Shown here one piece after another: positions 6,457 through 13,555 of a stretch of DNA of 15,620 bases (the stretch's first letter is position 1; each line of letters starts with the position of its first letter). Source of the DNA: CAYLYU01 sp964501925 (lineage in GTDB: Bacteria > Pseudomonadota > Zetaproteobacteria > Mariprofundales > Mariprofundaceae); the NCBI GenBank assembly GCA_964501925.1, contig CAZCTM010000040.1, forward strand, positions 1 to 15,620, in the 5' to 3' direction. The translations under genes were made by a program, and so were the position numbers. Below the pieces are notes generated by a model. It had not been told where the DNA came from, searched no databases, and saw nothing but the letters and a program-made list of their open reading frames with translations.

Positions 6457-7642
6457 TCATTTCCATAATGGGGAGAAGTATCGCCATGGCCAATGTGCCC
6501 ACCATCACCGCCATGGCCATTACGAGCAGTGGTTCAAGTATCGTCACCAGTCTCTTCAGGCTACGTCGTGTTTCTTCATCATAAGAGTCCGCTACTTTCA
6601 GGAGCAGGGAATCCAGTTTTCCGCTTTGTTCACCGACCTGAATCATGCGTACCGCCAGATGTGGAAAGCGTCCGCTCTGTTTCAGCTGATCGGCAAGGCT
6701 TCCTCCTTCACGAAGGGTTTCCGATGCCTCTTGCGCCGATTTCCGCATCGGTAAAATGGTCAGACTTTCATTGGCGATACGAAGCGCGATCAGGACCGGC
6801 ACGCCGCCGTTTAGCAGCATCCCCAGGGTTCGTGAGAACCTGGCAGTCTGAATTTTTGTCAACAGGGAGGCGGAAAGTGGCAACTTCAACAGCAGTTCAT
6901 CCCGCCCGTAGCGAACGGAAGGGTTGCGCAAGGCCAGCTGGATTACGAGCAGGGCAGCAACAATGAATGCTAGAAGCCATAATCCGCTTTCCCTGATCCA
7001 GCTTGAAACGGCAATCAGCATTTGGGTCAACCATGGAAGCTCCGCATTGGTCTGTTCAAACACTCCAACAATCTGGGGCACAACCACCGCCAGCATGAAA
7101 ATCATGACCAGCACGCCAAAGCCCGAAACAATCAACGGGTACAACACGGCAGAAAGGACCTCCTGCTGCATCCGCTGTCGATGTTCAAGAACGTCAGCCA
7201 GACGAGCGGAAACCGCCTGCAACTGGCCAGTTTGTTCACCTGCGGAGATCATGTTGTACACGACATCCGGAAAACCCGCCTTTTGTAATGCATCCGCCAG
7301 TGATTCACCCTCGAGAACGAGCCTGCGCACAGCAGATACCACGCTCCGTGAACGTCTGTTTTCCATACCGTCAGCGATGGACTCCAGGGCCTCCGTCAGT
7401 GGCATGCCGGCATCCAGAAGAGTCGCCAACTGCTGAAGGAATGAAATGGTTTCATTGCCCCGCAATCCTTTCCCCGAGGAGCGCTCTTCTGAAGTGGCGA
7501 CATGCTTTGATGCGGTAAGCTGGCGGACAACAAGACCGCGGCTTTTTAGAAGGCGTCTGGCATCCCGATCCGAATCGGCATCAATTTCACCCTTGATGCG
7601 TTTGCCCCGAGCATCCATCGCCTCATAGGCAAAAAGGCTCAT
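6440..7642 (-). CDS. gspF: Type II secretion inner-membrane platform protein GspF
   Basis: The polytopic core of the inner-membrane platform, 400 residues, homologous to PilC. It shows two repeated T2SSF cytoplasmic domains: about 65-190 (FLQQLATLLDAGMPLTEALESI ... MISAGEQTGQL) and about 268-390 (FSRTLGMLLNGGVPVLIALRIA ... MIQVGEQSGKLD). The GEQ[ST]G motifs are the family hallmark. Transmembrane segments lie at about 168-192, 220-238 and 370-392. GspF contacts the ATPase GspE and is thought to turn ATP hydrolysis into pseudopilin movement. The start overlaps the gspE stop as ATGA. Full length and no anomaly. Confidence 0.97.
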   Translation of the reverse strand: MSLFAYEAMDARGKRIKGEIDADSDRDARRLLKSRGLVVRQLTASKHVATSEERSSGKGLRGNETISFLQQLATLLDAGMPLTEALESIADGMENRRSRSVVSAVRRLVLEGESLADALQKAGFPDVVYNMISAGEQTGQLQAVSARLADVLEHRQRMQQEVLSAVLYPLIVSGFGVLVMIFMLAVVVPQIVGVFEQTNAELPWLTQMLIAVSSWIRESGLWLLAFIVAALLVIQLALRNPSVRYGRDELLLKLPLSASLLTKIQTARFSRTLGMLLNGGVPVLIALRIANESLTILPMRKSAQEASETLREGGSLADQLKQSGRFPHLAVRMIQVGEQSGKLDSLLLKVADSYDEETRRSLKRLVTILEPLLVMAMAVMVGTLAMAILLPIMEMNELVR

Positions 7643-9186
7643 CCTTCAACCACAACAGTGTCCCTCTGCGTTACCCGCAACACTTCATCCACCGTTGTCA
7701 GGCCTGCAGCAATATGCCTTGCACCATCCTGGCGCAGGCTGACCATGCCACTGCGCATGGCGATCTTCCTCAGGGTAGACAATGGTTCTCCATCGTGAAT
7801 GGCGGCCCTCATGTCCTGATCAACCATGGCCATTTCGAACAACCCGACCCGGCCGAGAAAGCCCGTCTGCATACAGGCATCACAACCTTTGGCGGTATAG
7901 ATCGTCTCGATCTGTTCATATTCCTTCCGGTCAGAAACACCTAGGGTTTCCCAGGTATCCGCCTCAACGGGTGTGGGCTGTTTGCAGTGGGGGCAAAGTA
8001 TGCGAATCAGCCGCTGGGCCTGAACCATGAGCAGTGAAGAAGCGACGAGATAAGGTTCCACCCCCATATCGGTCAGCCGGACGACGGCAGAAAGGGCATC
8101 GTTAGTATGAAGGGTCGAAAACACGAGATGGCCGGTGAGGCTGGCCTGAATGGCAATTTCGGCTGTTTGCAGATCGCGGATCTCACCGATCATGATGATA
8201 TCCGGATCCTGTCGCAGGATGGAGCGAAGGCCTTCGGCAAAACTCACCCCAATCTTGGGTTGAACCTGCATCTGTCCCACGCCTTCGAGCTGGTACTCGA
8301 TGGGATCTTCGATGGTCAACACATTCCGGTTATGGCGATCAACCGTCATCAGGGCTGCATACAATGTGGTTGTCTTACCCGAACCGGTCGGGCCGGTTAC
8401 GAGAACGATGCCATGGGCCGAATTAACGGCCTGCTGCATGTAGTCAAGCTGGGAATCATTCATTCCCAGTTCGCGCAGTGTCAGCATCTGCTTGCCCCGA
8501 TCAAGCAATCGCATCACCACCCGTTCACCAAAGGCCGTTGGCAGCACGGAGACGCGTATATCAACCTCTCTTCCCGCTATCCGCAGGCGAATGCGGCCAT
8601 CCTGTGGATGGCGTTTTTCAGCGATATCCAGGTCGGCCATAACCTTGATCCGGGATGTAATCGCTGCCTGAACCCCCTTTGGTGGTTTCACAACCGTATG
8701 CAATACCCCGTCTACACGAAAACGAACCATGACCTCACGTTCGAAGGGTTCGATGTGAATATCGCTGGCACGTTCCTTCAGTGCCTGGCTGATCAGCGTG
8801 TTTACGAGGCGAATAACGGGGGCTTCATCCTCGCTATCGAGAAGATCCTTAACCTCCTCAATCTCCCGGGACAATTCATTCCCCTCGTCAAGATCCTCCA
8901 GCATCTGCTCGGCAGAGGTGGAGGCCATATCAAACACACGGTTAAGTTCGATCAGAATGGCTTCCCGTGGGGCCAGGATTGGCTGCGTCTCGGCACCAAA
9001 AACTCTGCGCATATCATCCAGAAGCGAATACGGCCAGTTGCCATCGCTTGGAACCAGAACCGGGTTCGACATTTCATCGTTGGGCTTTAGGGGCAGCAAC
9101 GGTCCCTGTTTGAGCACTGCAAGGGGAAAGCGCAAGGCCCTTTCAGCATCAACCACATCATTGGGAATGCGCGCGTAATGCTGCAT
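7639..9186 (-). CDS. gspE: Type II secretion assembly ATPase GspE
   Basis: The cytoplasmic hexameric ATPase that powers pseudopilus assembly, 515 residues. All catalytic elements are visible: Walker A GPTGSGKTTT (265-274), Asp box IEDPIEYQ (292-299), Walker B DPDIIMIGEIRD (327-338) and His box GHLVFSTLHTNDA (352-364). There is a tetracysteine zinc site, CPHC (398-401) with CDAC (435-438). The N2E domain begins near ASDIHIEPFE (140-149). The N-terminal N1E domain, which docks on GspL, is about 115 residues and carries an acidic linker (EDLDEGNELSREIEEVKDLLDSEDE). The start ATG overlaps the gspD stop as TGATG, and the end overlaps gspF as ATGA. Close to the classical length, with nothing missing. 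Confidence 0.98.
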   Translation of the reverse strand: MQHYARIPNDVVDAERALRFPLAVLKQGPLLPLKPNDEMSNPVLVPSDGNWPYSLLDDMRRVFGAETQPILAPREAILIELNRVFDMASTSAEQMLEDLDEGNELSREIEEVKDLLDSEDEAPVIRLVNTLISQALKERASDIHIEPFEREVMVRFRVDGVLHTVVKPPKGVQAAITSRIKVMADLDIAEKRHPQDGRIRLRIAGREVDIRVSVLPTAFGERVVMRLLDRGKQMLTLRELGMNDSQLDYMQQAVNSAHGIVLVTGPTGSGKTTTLYAALMTVDRHNRNVLTIEDPIEYQLEGVGQMQVQPKIGVSFAEGLRSILRQDPDIIMIGEIRDLQTAEIAIQASLTGHLVFSTLHTNDALSAVVRLTDMGVEPYLVASSLLMVQAQRLIRILCPHCKQPTPVEADTWETLGVSDRKEYEQIETIYTAKGCDACMQTGFLGRVGLFEMAMVDQDMRAAIHDGEPLSTLRKIAMRSGMVSLRQDGARHIAAGLTTVDEVLRVTQRDTVVVEG

Positions 9187-11288
9187 CAGGGCGTTTGGGA
9201 CTCCGATTTGGCTGGATTGTCAGCAGTCTTCCCTGTCGGTTCTGTCTGTTTTATCGGGTTAAAGTCATCCGGCATGGGGGGTGTCTTATGTGGAAAGAGG
9301 ATTGTTGCATCGCTGCTCTGCTCTTCATGAAGCTTATGCATATCCAGATACTTTTCCTGCGTGATGGTCTCAATGTCCCGGGCTGTATTGATGATGTGCG
9401 GCCGCAGAAAAACCATCAAATTGGTTTTGTCCTTTGTCAGCTCCGTATATTTAAAAGGTTCTCCAAGGACCGGGACGCTTCCCAGACAGGGGACCTTCTG
9501 AACCTTTTCCGTATCCTTGTCCTCAATCAGCCCCCCAAGCACAATGGTTTGGCCATCCCGGGCCAGGACCACGGTCTTGACGGATCGCTTATTGGTCACC
9601 AGATCACTTGCCCCGCTTACACCCGGGGCAATGCTCGAAATTTCCTGATAGATCTCCAGGCGAACCGTGTCACCTTCTGAAATCTGTGGTGTCACCCGCA
9701 GGGTAAGCCCGACATCCTGGCGCTGGATGGTTTGAAACGGATTGACGGTAGATCCCGTCCCGGTCGCCTGTGAGAAACTTCCCGTCACGAAAGGAACATT
9801 CTGGCCGATGATGATCTCGGCCTCCTCATTATCCATGGTCAGGAGATTGGGAGTGGACAGGACATTCGTATTGGTATCGGACTCAAGCGCCCTGAGCAAG
9901 GCCCCCAGGTTGGCAAACTCGACTCCGCCAAAGGTGATGGTCCCGTCAACCACGCCAACCACGAGGCCATTTCCGGCAGATAGCGGATTTGCTGCCACGC
10001 TGTTGATATTGGTTCCACCCTGGTTGGTAAACGAGGTACCGCCGAGCGCCTTACGCCCGGGCTGGGTGAAATCACTCAGGGCCCGCCACTCGACACCGAA
10101 TTCCTGCGCCCGTGAAGCTGTGACCTCCACGATGAGCGCCTCCATAAAAACCTGGAGGCGACGAATATCAAGCTTGTCAATGATCTTGTTCAGGGAATCA
10201 CGGTCACTGGGATCCGCTGTAATCAGCAGGGCATTTGTTGCCGGATCAGCGACAATCTTCACCTTTCCTGTAAACAGAACCTTCCCCGATTTCTTTTTCC
10301 CGCCCGCCGGTTGGCCGGTTAATGAAGTTGCCTGCTGCTGGGTAGAGCCGGAAACCAGTTCATTCAGGACCTTGGCGACATCCTCGGCATTGGCATTCTT
10401 GAGGTAGCGAACCTGAAGGAGTCCCGCATCCGCCTGGGGAGGCAGATCCAGCTTCTTGACCAGAGAGTCAATAGCCGCGATTTGAGCCGTGGGAGCCACG
10501 ATGATAAGCATGTTTTCAGGGGGGTAGGCTGTAATTTTGACTTTGGTTGCCCCCCCGACGCTGCCCAGACCAGCCAACTGGCCAGCCCGTGGGGCGGTCG
10601 GACCTGGAGCCGAACTGCTGGAGAACATATCTGTCAGAATCTTTGCCAGTTTGTCTGCGGATGCGTATTGAAGCCTGATCATCTTGACACCGACGATCTC
10701 GCTTACATCCAGGGCTTCGATGATTTTCATGAGCCGGCGGACATTTGATGCGGAATCGGTTATCAAAAGCATGTTCGCGGGAGCGTAGGCGGTGATATTG
10801 CCTGTGGTGGCCATGATGGGCCTGAGCACGCCCACCAGTTGCTGGGCCTGGGCAAACTTCAAGGGAACCACCTGGGTGACAATTTCATCCCCGTAAGCCA
10901 GGTCGCCCTTGAGTTTGACCCTGATAGCCTTCTGTTTGCCTTCGGCCTTGGGGATAATCTTGGTCACATCCTTACCAGGAACGGCAGCAAAACCGTTGAT
11001 TTCAAGGATGGAGAGAAAGACCTGATAGGCGGATTCAGCTGGCAGGGCCTTGGGGGAAATGATGGTCACCTTCCCTTTCACCCTGTTATCGACAAGGAAG
11101 TTCTTGCCGGTAAAATCGGAAACAAACTTGATCACGCTGCGAATATCCGCGTTGTTGAAATTAAAGGTGACTTCATCCTGTGCCACGGCTTGCCAAGGCA
11201 TCAGGGTCACGGCAAGAAGCGCCATGCACATGAGTTTATGTCTAAACGGTCGGGTAACCATTTTGCATGTATACCTTGCAGATTCCAT
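9186..11288 (-). CDS. gspD: Type II secretion outer-membrane secretin GspD
   Basis: The secretin that forms the outer-membrane channel. It has a signal peptide ending AVA|QDEV (cut near residue 36). N0 follows (TFNFNNADIRSVIKFVSDFTGKNF, about 40-105), then N1 (about 130-195), N2 (about 200-282) and N3 (about 292-375, with a low-complexity Gln/Gly/Lys loop at 315-337). The secretin domain spans about 380-632, with VPFVTGSF, the DVGLTLRVTPQI strand, and the hallmark GSVPVLGEPFKYTELTKDKTNL followed by MVFLRPHII. The tail (650-700) is proline-rich and hydrophilic, with no clear pilotin-binding S domain. Two starts are possible. ATG 11288 overlaps the gspC stop (TAATG, 700 residues). ATG 11261 gives a more ordinary signal peptide (MVTRPFRHKLMCMALLAV, 691 residues). 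Confidence 0.97.
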   Translation of the reverse strand: MESARYTCKMVTRPFRHKLMCMALLAVTLMPWQAVAQDEVTFNFNNADIRSVIKFVSDFTGKNFLVDNRVKGKVTIISPKALPAESAYQVFLSILEINGFAAVPGKDVTKIIPKAEGKQKAIRVKLKGDLAYGDEIVTQVVPLKFAQAQQLVGVLRPIMATTGNITAYAPANMLLITDSASNVRRLMKIIEALDVSEIVGVKMIRLQYASADKLAKILTDMFSSSSAPGPTAPRAGQLAGLGSVGGATKVKITAYPPENMLIIVAPTAQIAAIDSLVKKLDLPPQADAGLLQVRYLKNANAEDVAKVLNELVSGSTQQQATSLTGQPAGGKKKSGKVLFTGKVKIVADPATNALLITADPSDRDSLNKIIDKLDIRRLQVFMEALIVEVTASRAQEFGVEWRALSDFTQPGRKALGGTSFTNQGGTNINSVAANPLSAGNGLVVGVVDGTITFGGVEFANLGALLRALESDTNTNVLSTPNLLTMDNEEAEIIIGQNVPFVTGSFSQATGTGSTVNPFQTIQRQDVGLTLRVTPQISEGDTVRLEIYQEISSIAPGVSGASDLVTNKRSVKTVVLARDGQTIVLGGLIEDKDTEKVQKVPCLGSVPVLGEPFKYTELTKDKTNLMVFLRPHIINTARDIETITQEKYLDMHKLHEEQSSDATILFPHKTPPMPDDFNPIKQTEPTGKTADNPAKSESQTP

Positions 11289-12169
11289 TACTGAATCTCA
11301 TACCTGAGCTTCAATGAGCGCTTGTTACGCTGGATCAATGCCTCCACACTTTTACCTTCCCTCAGAACCTGAATTATGCTTGCAGCCTGCCCGATATTCG
11401 AGGGATTTAGGCCATTGATGCTTTTGATCACATCACCGTTGCGCAACCCGATGCGCTGATAAATGCTTCCGGGGGTGATTTCACTGATCTGGAACCCCTT
11501 TGTTTCCCCATTTTCCATATAAGGCGTGATACGAGCCTGCGTCATCAATTTGGCCATGTCCTGCATTTCCCTTTCAAGCACGCTTCTGCTGAGCTTCAGC
11601 CTCTGCACAGGTATCCCCGTCACTGGATTCCTGGAAATGCCAACTCTATGCCTGTTTCCCTGCAGACGTTGCGTGTTCACTGTTTTCTGAAATGAGGAGG
11701 TCTGGGCAGGAGCGGAATCATCCAGCAAAATGATTTCACGACGGCCTGATACCTCAATCATGATCTGTGTGGGTGCTATCTCCCGCAGAATGACTCCAGG
11801 CATAATGGCCTCTCCAAGATAATATACTTCTTCAGCCGTTCCGGGCTTTGCCTTGATCAGGGCTGCCGACTGTTCCCCCGCCACAATGGTACCCAAAAGC
11901 TTGATCGCCAGTTTGCTCTTGACGACAGGCTGATTATCGGTCCGTCTTGAGGCGGATTGTCCAAATGGGGTGGCGGCAATCAACTCCTTGATGTTCACGG
12001 AGTAAGCTGACTCCTCCGGCAAAACCGACCCAATATCCGCCACAGGAGGCACGATGGGCTTGGCGATCAATCCGGCTGACATCCACGACATGGCCAAAAC
12101 CAACAACACCTCCACCCAACCTGGCAGCGACGGTAGCAAGTCCTTCACGTTACTGAAGTTCAATGTCAT
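11288..12169 (-). CDS. gspC: Type II secretion inner-membrane clamp protein GspC
   Basis: A bitopic inner-membrane protein of 293 residues that couples the platform to the secretin. A short cytoplasmic tail is followed by one transmembrane helix (about 17-36), then the homology region (about 55-150, with LAIKLLGTIVAGEQSAALIK and VYYLGEAIMPGVILREIAPTQIMIE) that binds N0 of GspD. After a linker, a C-terminal PDZ domain spans about 205-290 (GFQISEITPGSIYQRIGLRNGDVIKSINGLN). It is the first gene of the operon, with AAGGA nine bases before the ATG, and its stop overlaps the gspD start. The presence of a PDZ domain, not the coiled coil seen in some species, places it with the classical PDZ-type GspC. 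Confidence 0.96.
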   Translation of the reverse strand: MTLNFSNVKDLLPSLPGWVEVLLVLAMSWMSAGLIAKPIVPPVADIGSVLPEESAYSVNIKELIAATPFGQSASRRTDNQPVVKSKLAIKLLGTIVAGEQSAALIKAKPGTAEEVYYLGEAIMPGVILREIAPTQIMIEVSGRREIILLDDSAPAQTSSFQKTVNTQRLQGNRHRVGISRNPVTGIPVQRLKLSRSVLEREMQDMAKLMTQARITPYMENGETKGFQISEITPGSIYQRIGLRNGDVIKSINGLNPSNIGQAASIIQVLREGKSVEALIQRNKRSLKLRYEIQ

Positions 12170-12178
12170 AACCGTCTT

Positions 12179-12183
12179 TCCTT
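12179..12183 (-). promoter_or_regulatory. Ribosome-binding site of gspC
   Basis: The minus strand carries AAGGA nine bases before ATG 12169. It supports the chosen start of the first gene of the operon. Confidence 0.65.
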
Positions 12184-12231
12184 AAATAACCATGCGAACA
12201 GGCCAGGACTCTGAGAATTCGGGGCGGGAGG

Positions 12232-12260
12232 TTAACACTGGATCCGATAATTTCCAGCAA
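12232..12260 (-). promoter_or_regulatory. Weak candidate promoter for the T2SS operon
   Basis: On the minus strand, TTGCTG (12260-12255) and TGTTAA (12237-12232) are separated by 17 bases and would give a leader of about 55 nt before gspC. Both boxes match the sigma-70 consensus only partly, so this is a suggestion. The rest of the 12170-12320 gap shows no gene. Confidence 0.25.
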
Positions 12261-12269
12261 TGATTGATG

Positions 12270-12306
12270 AAAAAAAGGATCATCCATTAAAAACATTCAC
12301 GGATGA
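12270..12306 (-). terminator. Possible terminator after the DUF2062 gene
   Basis: Read on the minus strand, TCATCC (12306-12301) can pair with GGATGA (12285-12280) across a 15-base loop, followed by CC and seven T (12276-12270). The stem is short and AT-poor only in part, so it is weak. It lies where the DUF2062 transcript should end before gspC and would separate the two units. Confidence 0.4.
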
Positions 12307-12320
12307 CAATGTACCCGCAC

Positions 12321-12845
12321 CTATGACTCACATGATCGAGATGCATGCCTTTTCCTCCACTTCCAGACAACCATGCCGCGCCAGAATAGCTGCATACCCA
12401 TGTACCCTAACACACCACATATGATGCCCAAGACAGTGCTGCCCAGTAAAAGAGGTTGCCATATGCCTTTCAGACCCGTGGTCAGCCATTCCACAGACAG
12501 TTCTATATGAAAATCGCCCACTGGCTGGTTGATGATCCAGCAACCTAACCGGTAAGCAAAGTAGAAAATAGGGGGCATGGTCAAAGGATTGGTCAGCCAG
12601 ACAAGACCCACTGAGATGGGAAGATGCACCTGAAAAACAATTGCAAAGAGAGCAGCCAGCACCATTTGAAAGGGGATGGGGATAAACGCAACGAAAAGGC
12701 CCACAAAAAAGGCTCCGGACACAGAATGACGATTCAGATGCCATAGATCACGATCATGCAGCAAGGTGCCAAAATGCCTTAGGTGCCGATGATTGCGTAT
12801 CGTATGGTGATCCGGTAAATAACGGCGAATAATCTTCTTGGGCAC
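12321..12845 (-). CDS. DUF2062 inner-membrane protein
   Basis: A 174-residue integral membrane protein of the DUF2062 family. Typical family features are the basic N-terminus KKIIRRYLPDHHTIRNHRHL, the phrase HDRDLWHLNRHSVSGAF, and the first membrane part GLFVAFIPIPFQMVLAALFAI. SVGLVWLTNPLTMPPIFYFAYRLG follows, and a last TM lies near 130-155. The function of the family is unknown, although related domains are found with glycosyltransferases and in cell-envelope loci. The start is GTG 12845. The only nearby ATG, 8 nt upstream, is out of frame, and an in-frame stop lies shortly upstream of the GTG. The encoded MPKK start aligns with what I know of family N-termini. It points away from the lipoprotein gene and towards gspC. 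Confidence 0.88.
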   Translation of the reverse strand: MPKKIIRRYLPDHHTIRNHRHLRHFGTLLHDRDLWHLNRHSVSGAFFVGLFVAFIPIPFQMVLAALFAIVFQVHLPISVGLVWLTNPLTMPPIFYFAYRLGCWIINQPVGDFHIELSVEWLTTGLKGIWQPLLLGSTVLGIICGVLGYMGMQLFWRGMVVWKWRKRHASRSCES

Positions 12846-12855
12846 CTGCTCATGA

Positions 12856-12889
12856 TTGCCGATTTATTTGCCGTTTGGCAATAGTTGCC
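12856..12889. repeat. Overlapping TTGCC/GGCAA inverted repeats in the divergent intergenic region
   Basis: Between the DUF2062 start and the lipoprotein start (12846-13047, no gene), TTGCC occurs at 12856-12860, 12869-12873 and 12885-12889, and GGCAA at 12878-12882. GGCAA can pair with the TTGCC on either side (loops of 4 and 3 bases), giving mutually exclusive hairpins. They lie in the likely 5' leader or promoter of the DUF2062 gene. No convincing sigma-70 promoter was found in the region for either direction. Confidence 0.5.
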
Positions 12890-13034
12890 TGCGGGTAGGA
12901 AAAATCACGCCTGAGGGTGAGCTTTTCTCCTATCCACAGGTGAAAGATGAGGCTAAAATCAGTGCTTGTTATCACATACCCCAAGAAGCTAGGCTGTAAA
13001 ATTGTCTATGATAACGATACAAACGTTCCAAAAG

Positions 13035-13040
13035 AGGAGG
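13035..13040 (+). promoter_or_regulatory. Ribosome-binding site of the glycine-zipper lipoprotein gene
   Basis: AGGAGG lies seven bases before ATG 13048. It is a full consensus site, suggesting strong translation of this small lipoprotein. Confidence 0.85.
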
Positions 13041-13047
13041 CACTCCC

Positions 13048-13503
13048 ATGAAAAAAATTGTCATGCTTATCATCATCGGCGTGGCCCTAATGCCGTTAAC
13101 AGGATGTCAGAACAAGCAGCAGGCTGGCACTGTCGCCGGAGCCGCTCTTGGCGGCATCCTCGGTTCCCAGGTGGGGGCCGGCAAGGGCAGAACTGCAGCC
13201 ATTATTGGAGGAGCTGTTCTTGGCGCGCTGGCCGGAAGTGAAATCGGCAGGCAGATGGATGAGAACGATGAATTAAAAGCTCAGCAGACCCTGGAAACCG
13301 CACCGACAGGTCAGACAACGACCTGGAGGAATCCGGATACCGGCGCCGAGTTTGCCATGACACCCACCAAAACCTACAAGGAACCAAGAACCGGCCAGTA
13401 TTGTCGTGAATACCAGACCGAGGTGGTTGTTGGTGGGAAGACCGAACATGCTTATGGAACCGCATGTCGTCAACCCGATGGCTCTTGGAAAATCCGCGAA
13501 TAA
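13048..13503 (+). CDS. Glycine-zipper outer-membrane lipoprotein (17 kDa surface antigen/SlyB-like)
   Basis: A 151-residue lipoprotein. The signal peptide MKKIVMLIIIGVALMPLTGC ends in a lipobox (LTGC, Cys20), so it should be lipidated. Asn22 does not match the inner-membrane retention Asp at +2, so outer-membrane sorting is expected. Residues about 26-67 form a glycine-zipper two-helix domain (GTVAGAALGGILGSQVGAG, IIGGAVLGALAGSEIG). The C-terminal part contains WRNPDTGAEFAMTPTKTY and an EYQTEVVVGGKTEHAYGTACRQPDG pattern, with Cys119 and Cys140 perhaps disulphide-bonded. This layout is that of Rickettsia 17 kDa antigen-like proteins, which are surface or envelope-stability lipoproteins of uncertain exact role. 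It is a single gene on the plus strand, convergent with metG and followed by a strong terminator. Confidence 0.9.
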   Translation: MKKIVMLIIIGVALMPLTGCQNKQQAGTVAGAALGGILGSQVGAGKGRTAAIIGGAVLGALAGSEIGRQMDENDELKAQQTLETAPTGQTTTWRNPDTGAEFAMTPTKTYKEPRTGQYCREYQTEVVVGGKTEHAYGTACRQPDGSWKIRE

Positions 13504-13530
13504 GTCTACCAGTTATCGATGATAACAATT

Positions 13531-13555
13531 GAGGGGGCATTGCCCCCTCTTTTTT
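13531..13555 (+). terminator. Rho-independent terminator after the lipoprotein gene
   Basis: GAGGGGGC and GCCCCCTC form a perfect 8-bp stem around ATT, followed by six T on the plus strand (13550-13555). The T tract runs into the metG stop codon. On the minus strand the hairpin is followed by AATTGTTATC with no T tract, so it should mainly stop plus-strand transcription, though the stem may also slow metG readthrough. A second small palindrome, GTTATCGATGATAAC, lies just upstream at 13512-13526. Confidence 0.9.

Noticed and set aside
8107..9090. A 327-codon open frame on the plus strand opposite gspE
   Set aside because: It lies wholly within gspE, whose motifs are complete, and its translation shows no domain. 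It is an antisense shadow of the codon pattern.
9742..10407. A 221-codon plus-strand frame opposite gspD
   Set aside because: It is antisense to the secretin core. No signal or domain was seen.
12966..13012. TTGTTA with TAAAAT or TATGAT as a promoter for the lipoprotein gene
   Set aside because: No pair has acceptable spacing: TTGTTA to TAAAAT is 25 bases, and the correctly spaced boxes match poorly. I could not support a specific promoter.
13512..13526. Palindrome GTTATCGATGATAAC as an operator or attachment site
   Set aside because: It lies between convergent 3' ends, where an operator is unlikely, and no mobile element is nearby. It is more likely chance or part of the termination region.
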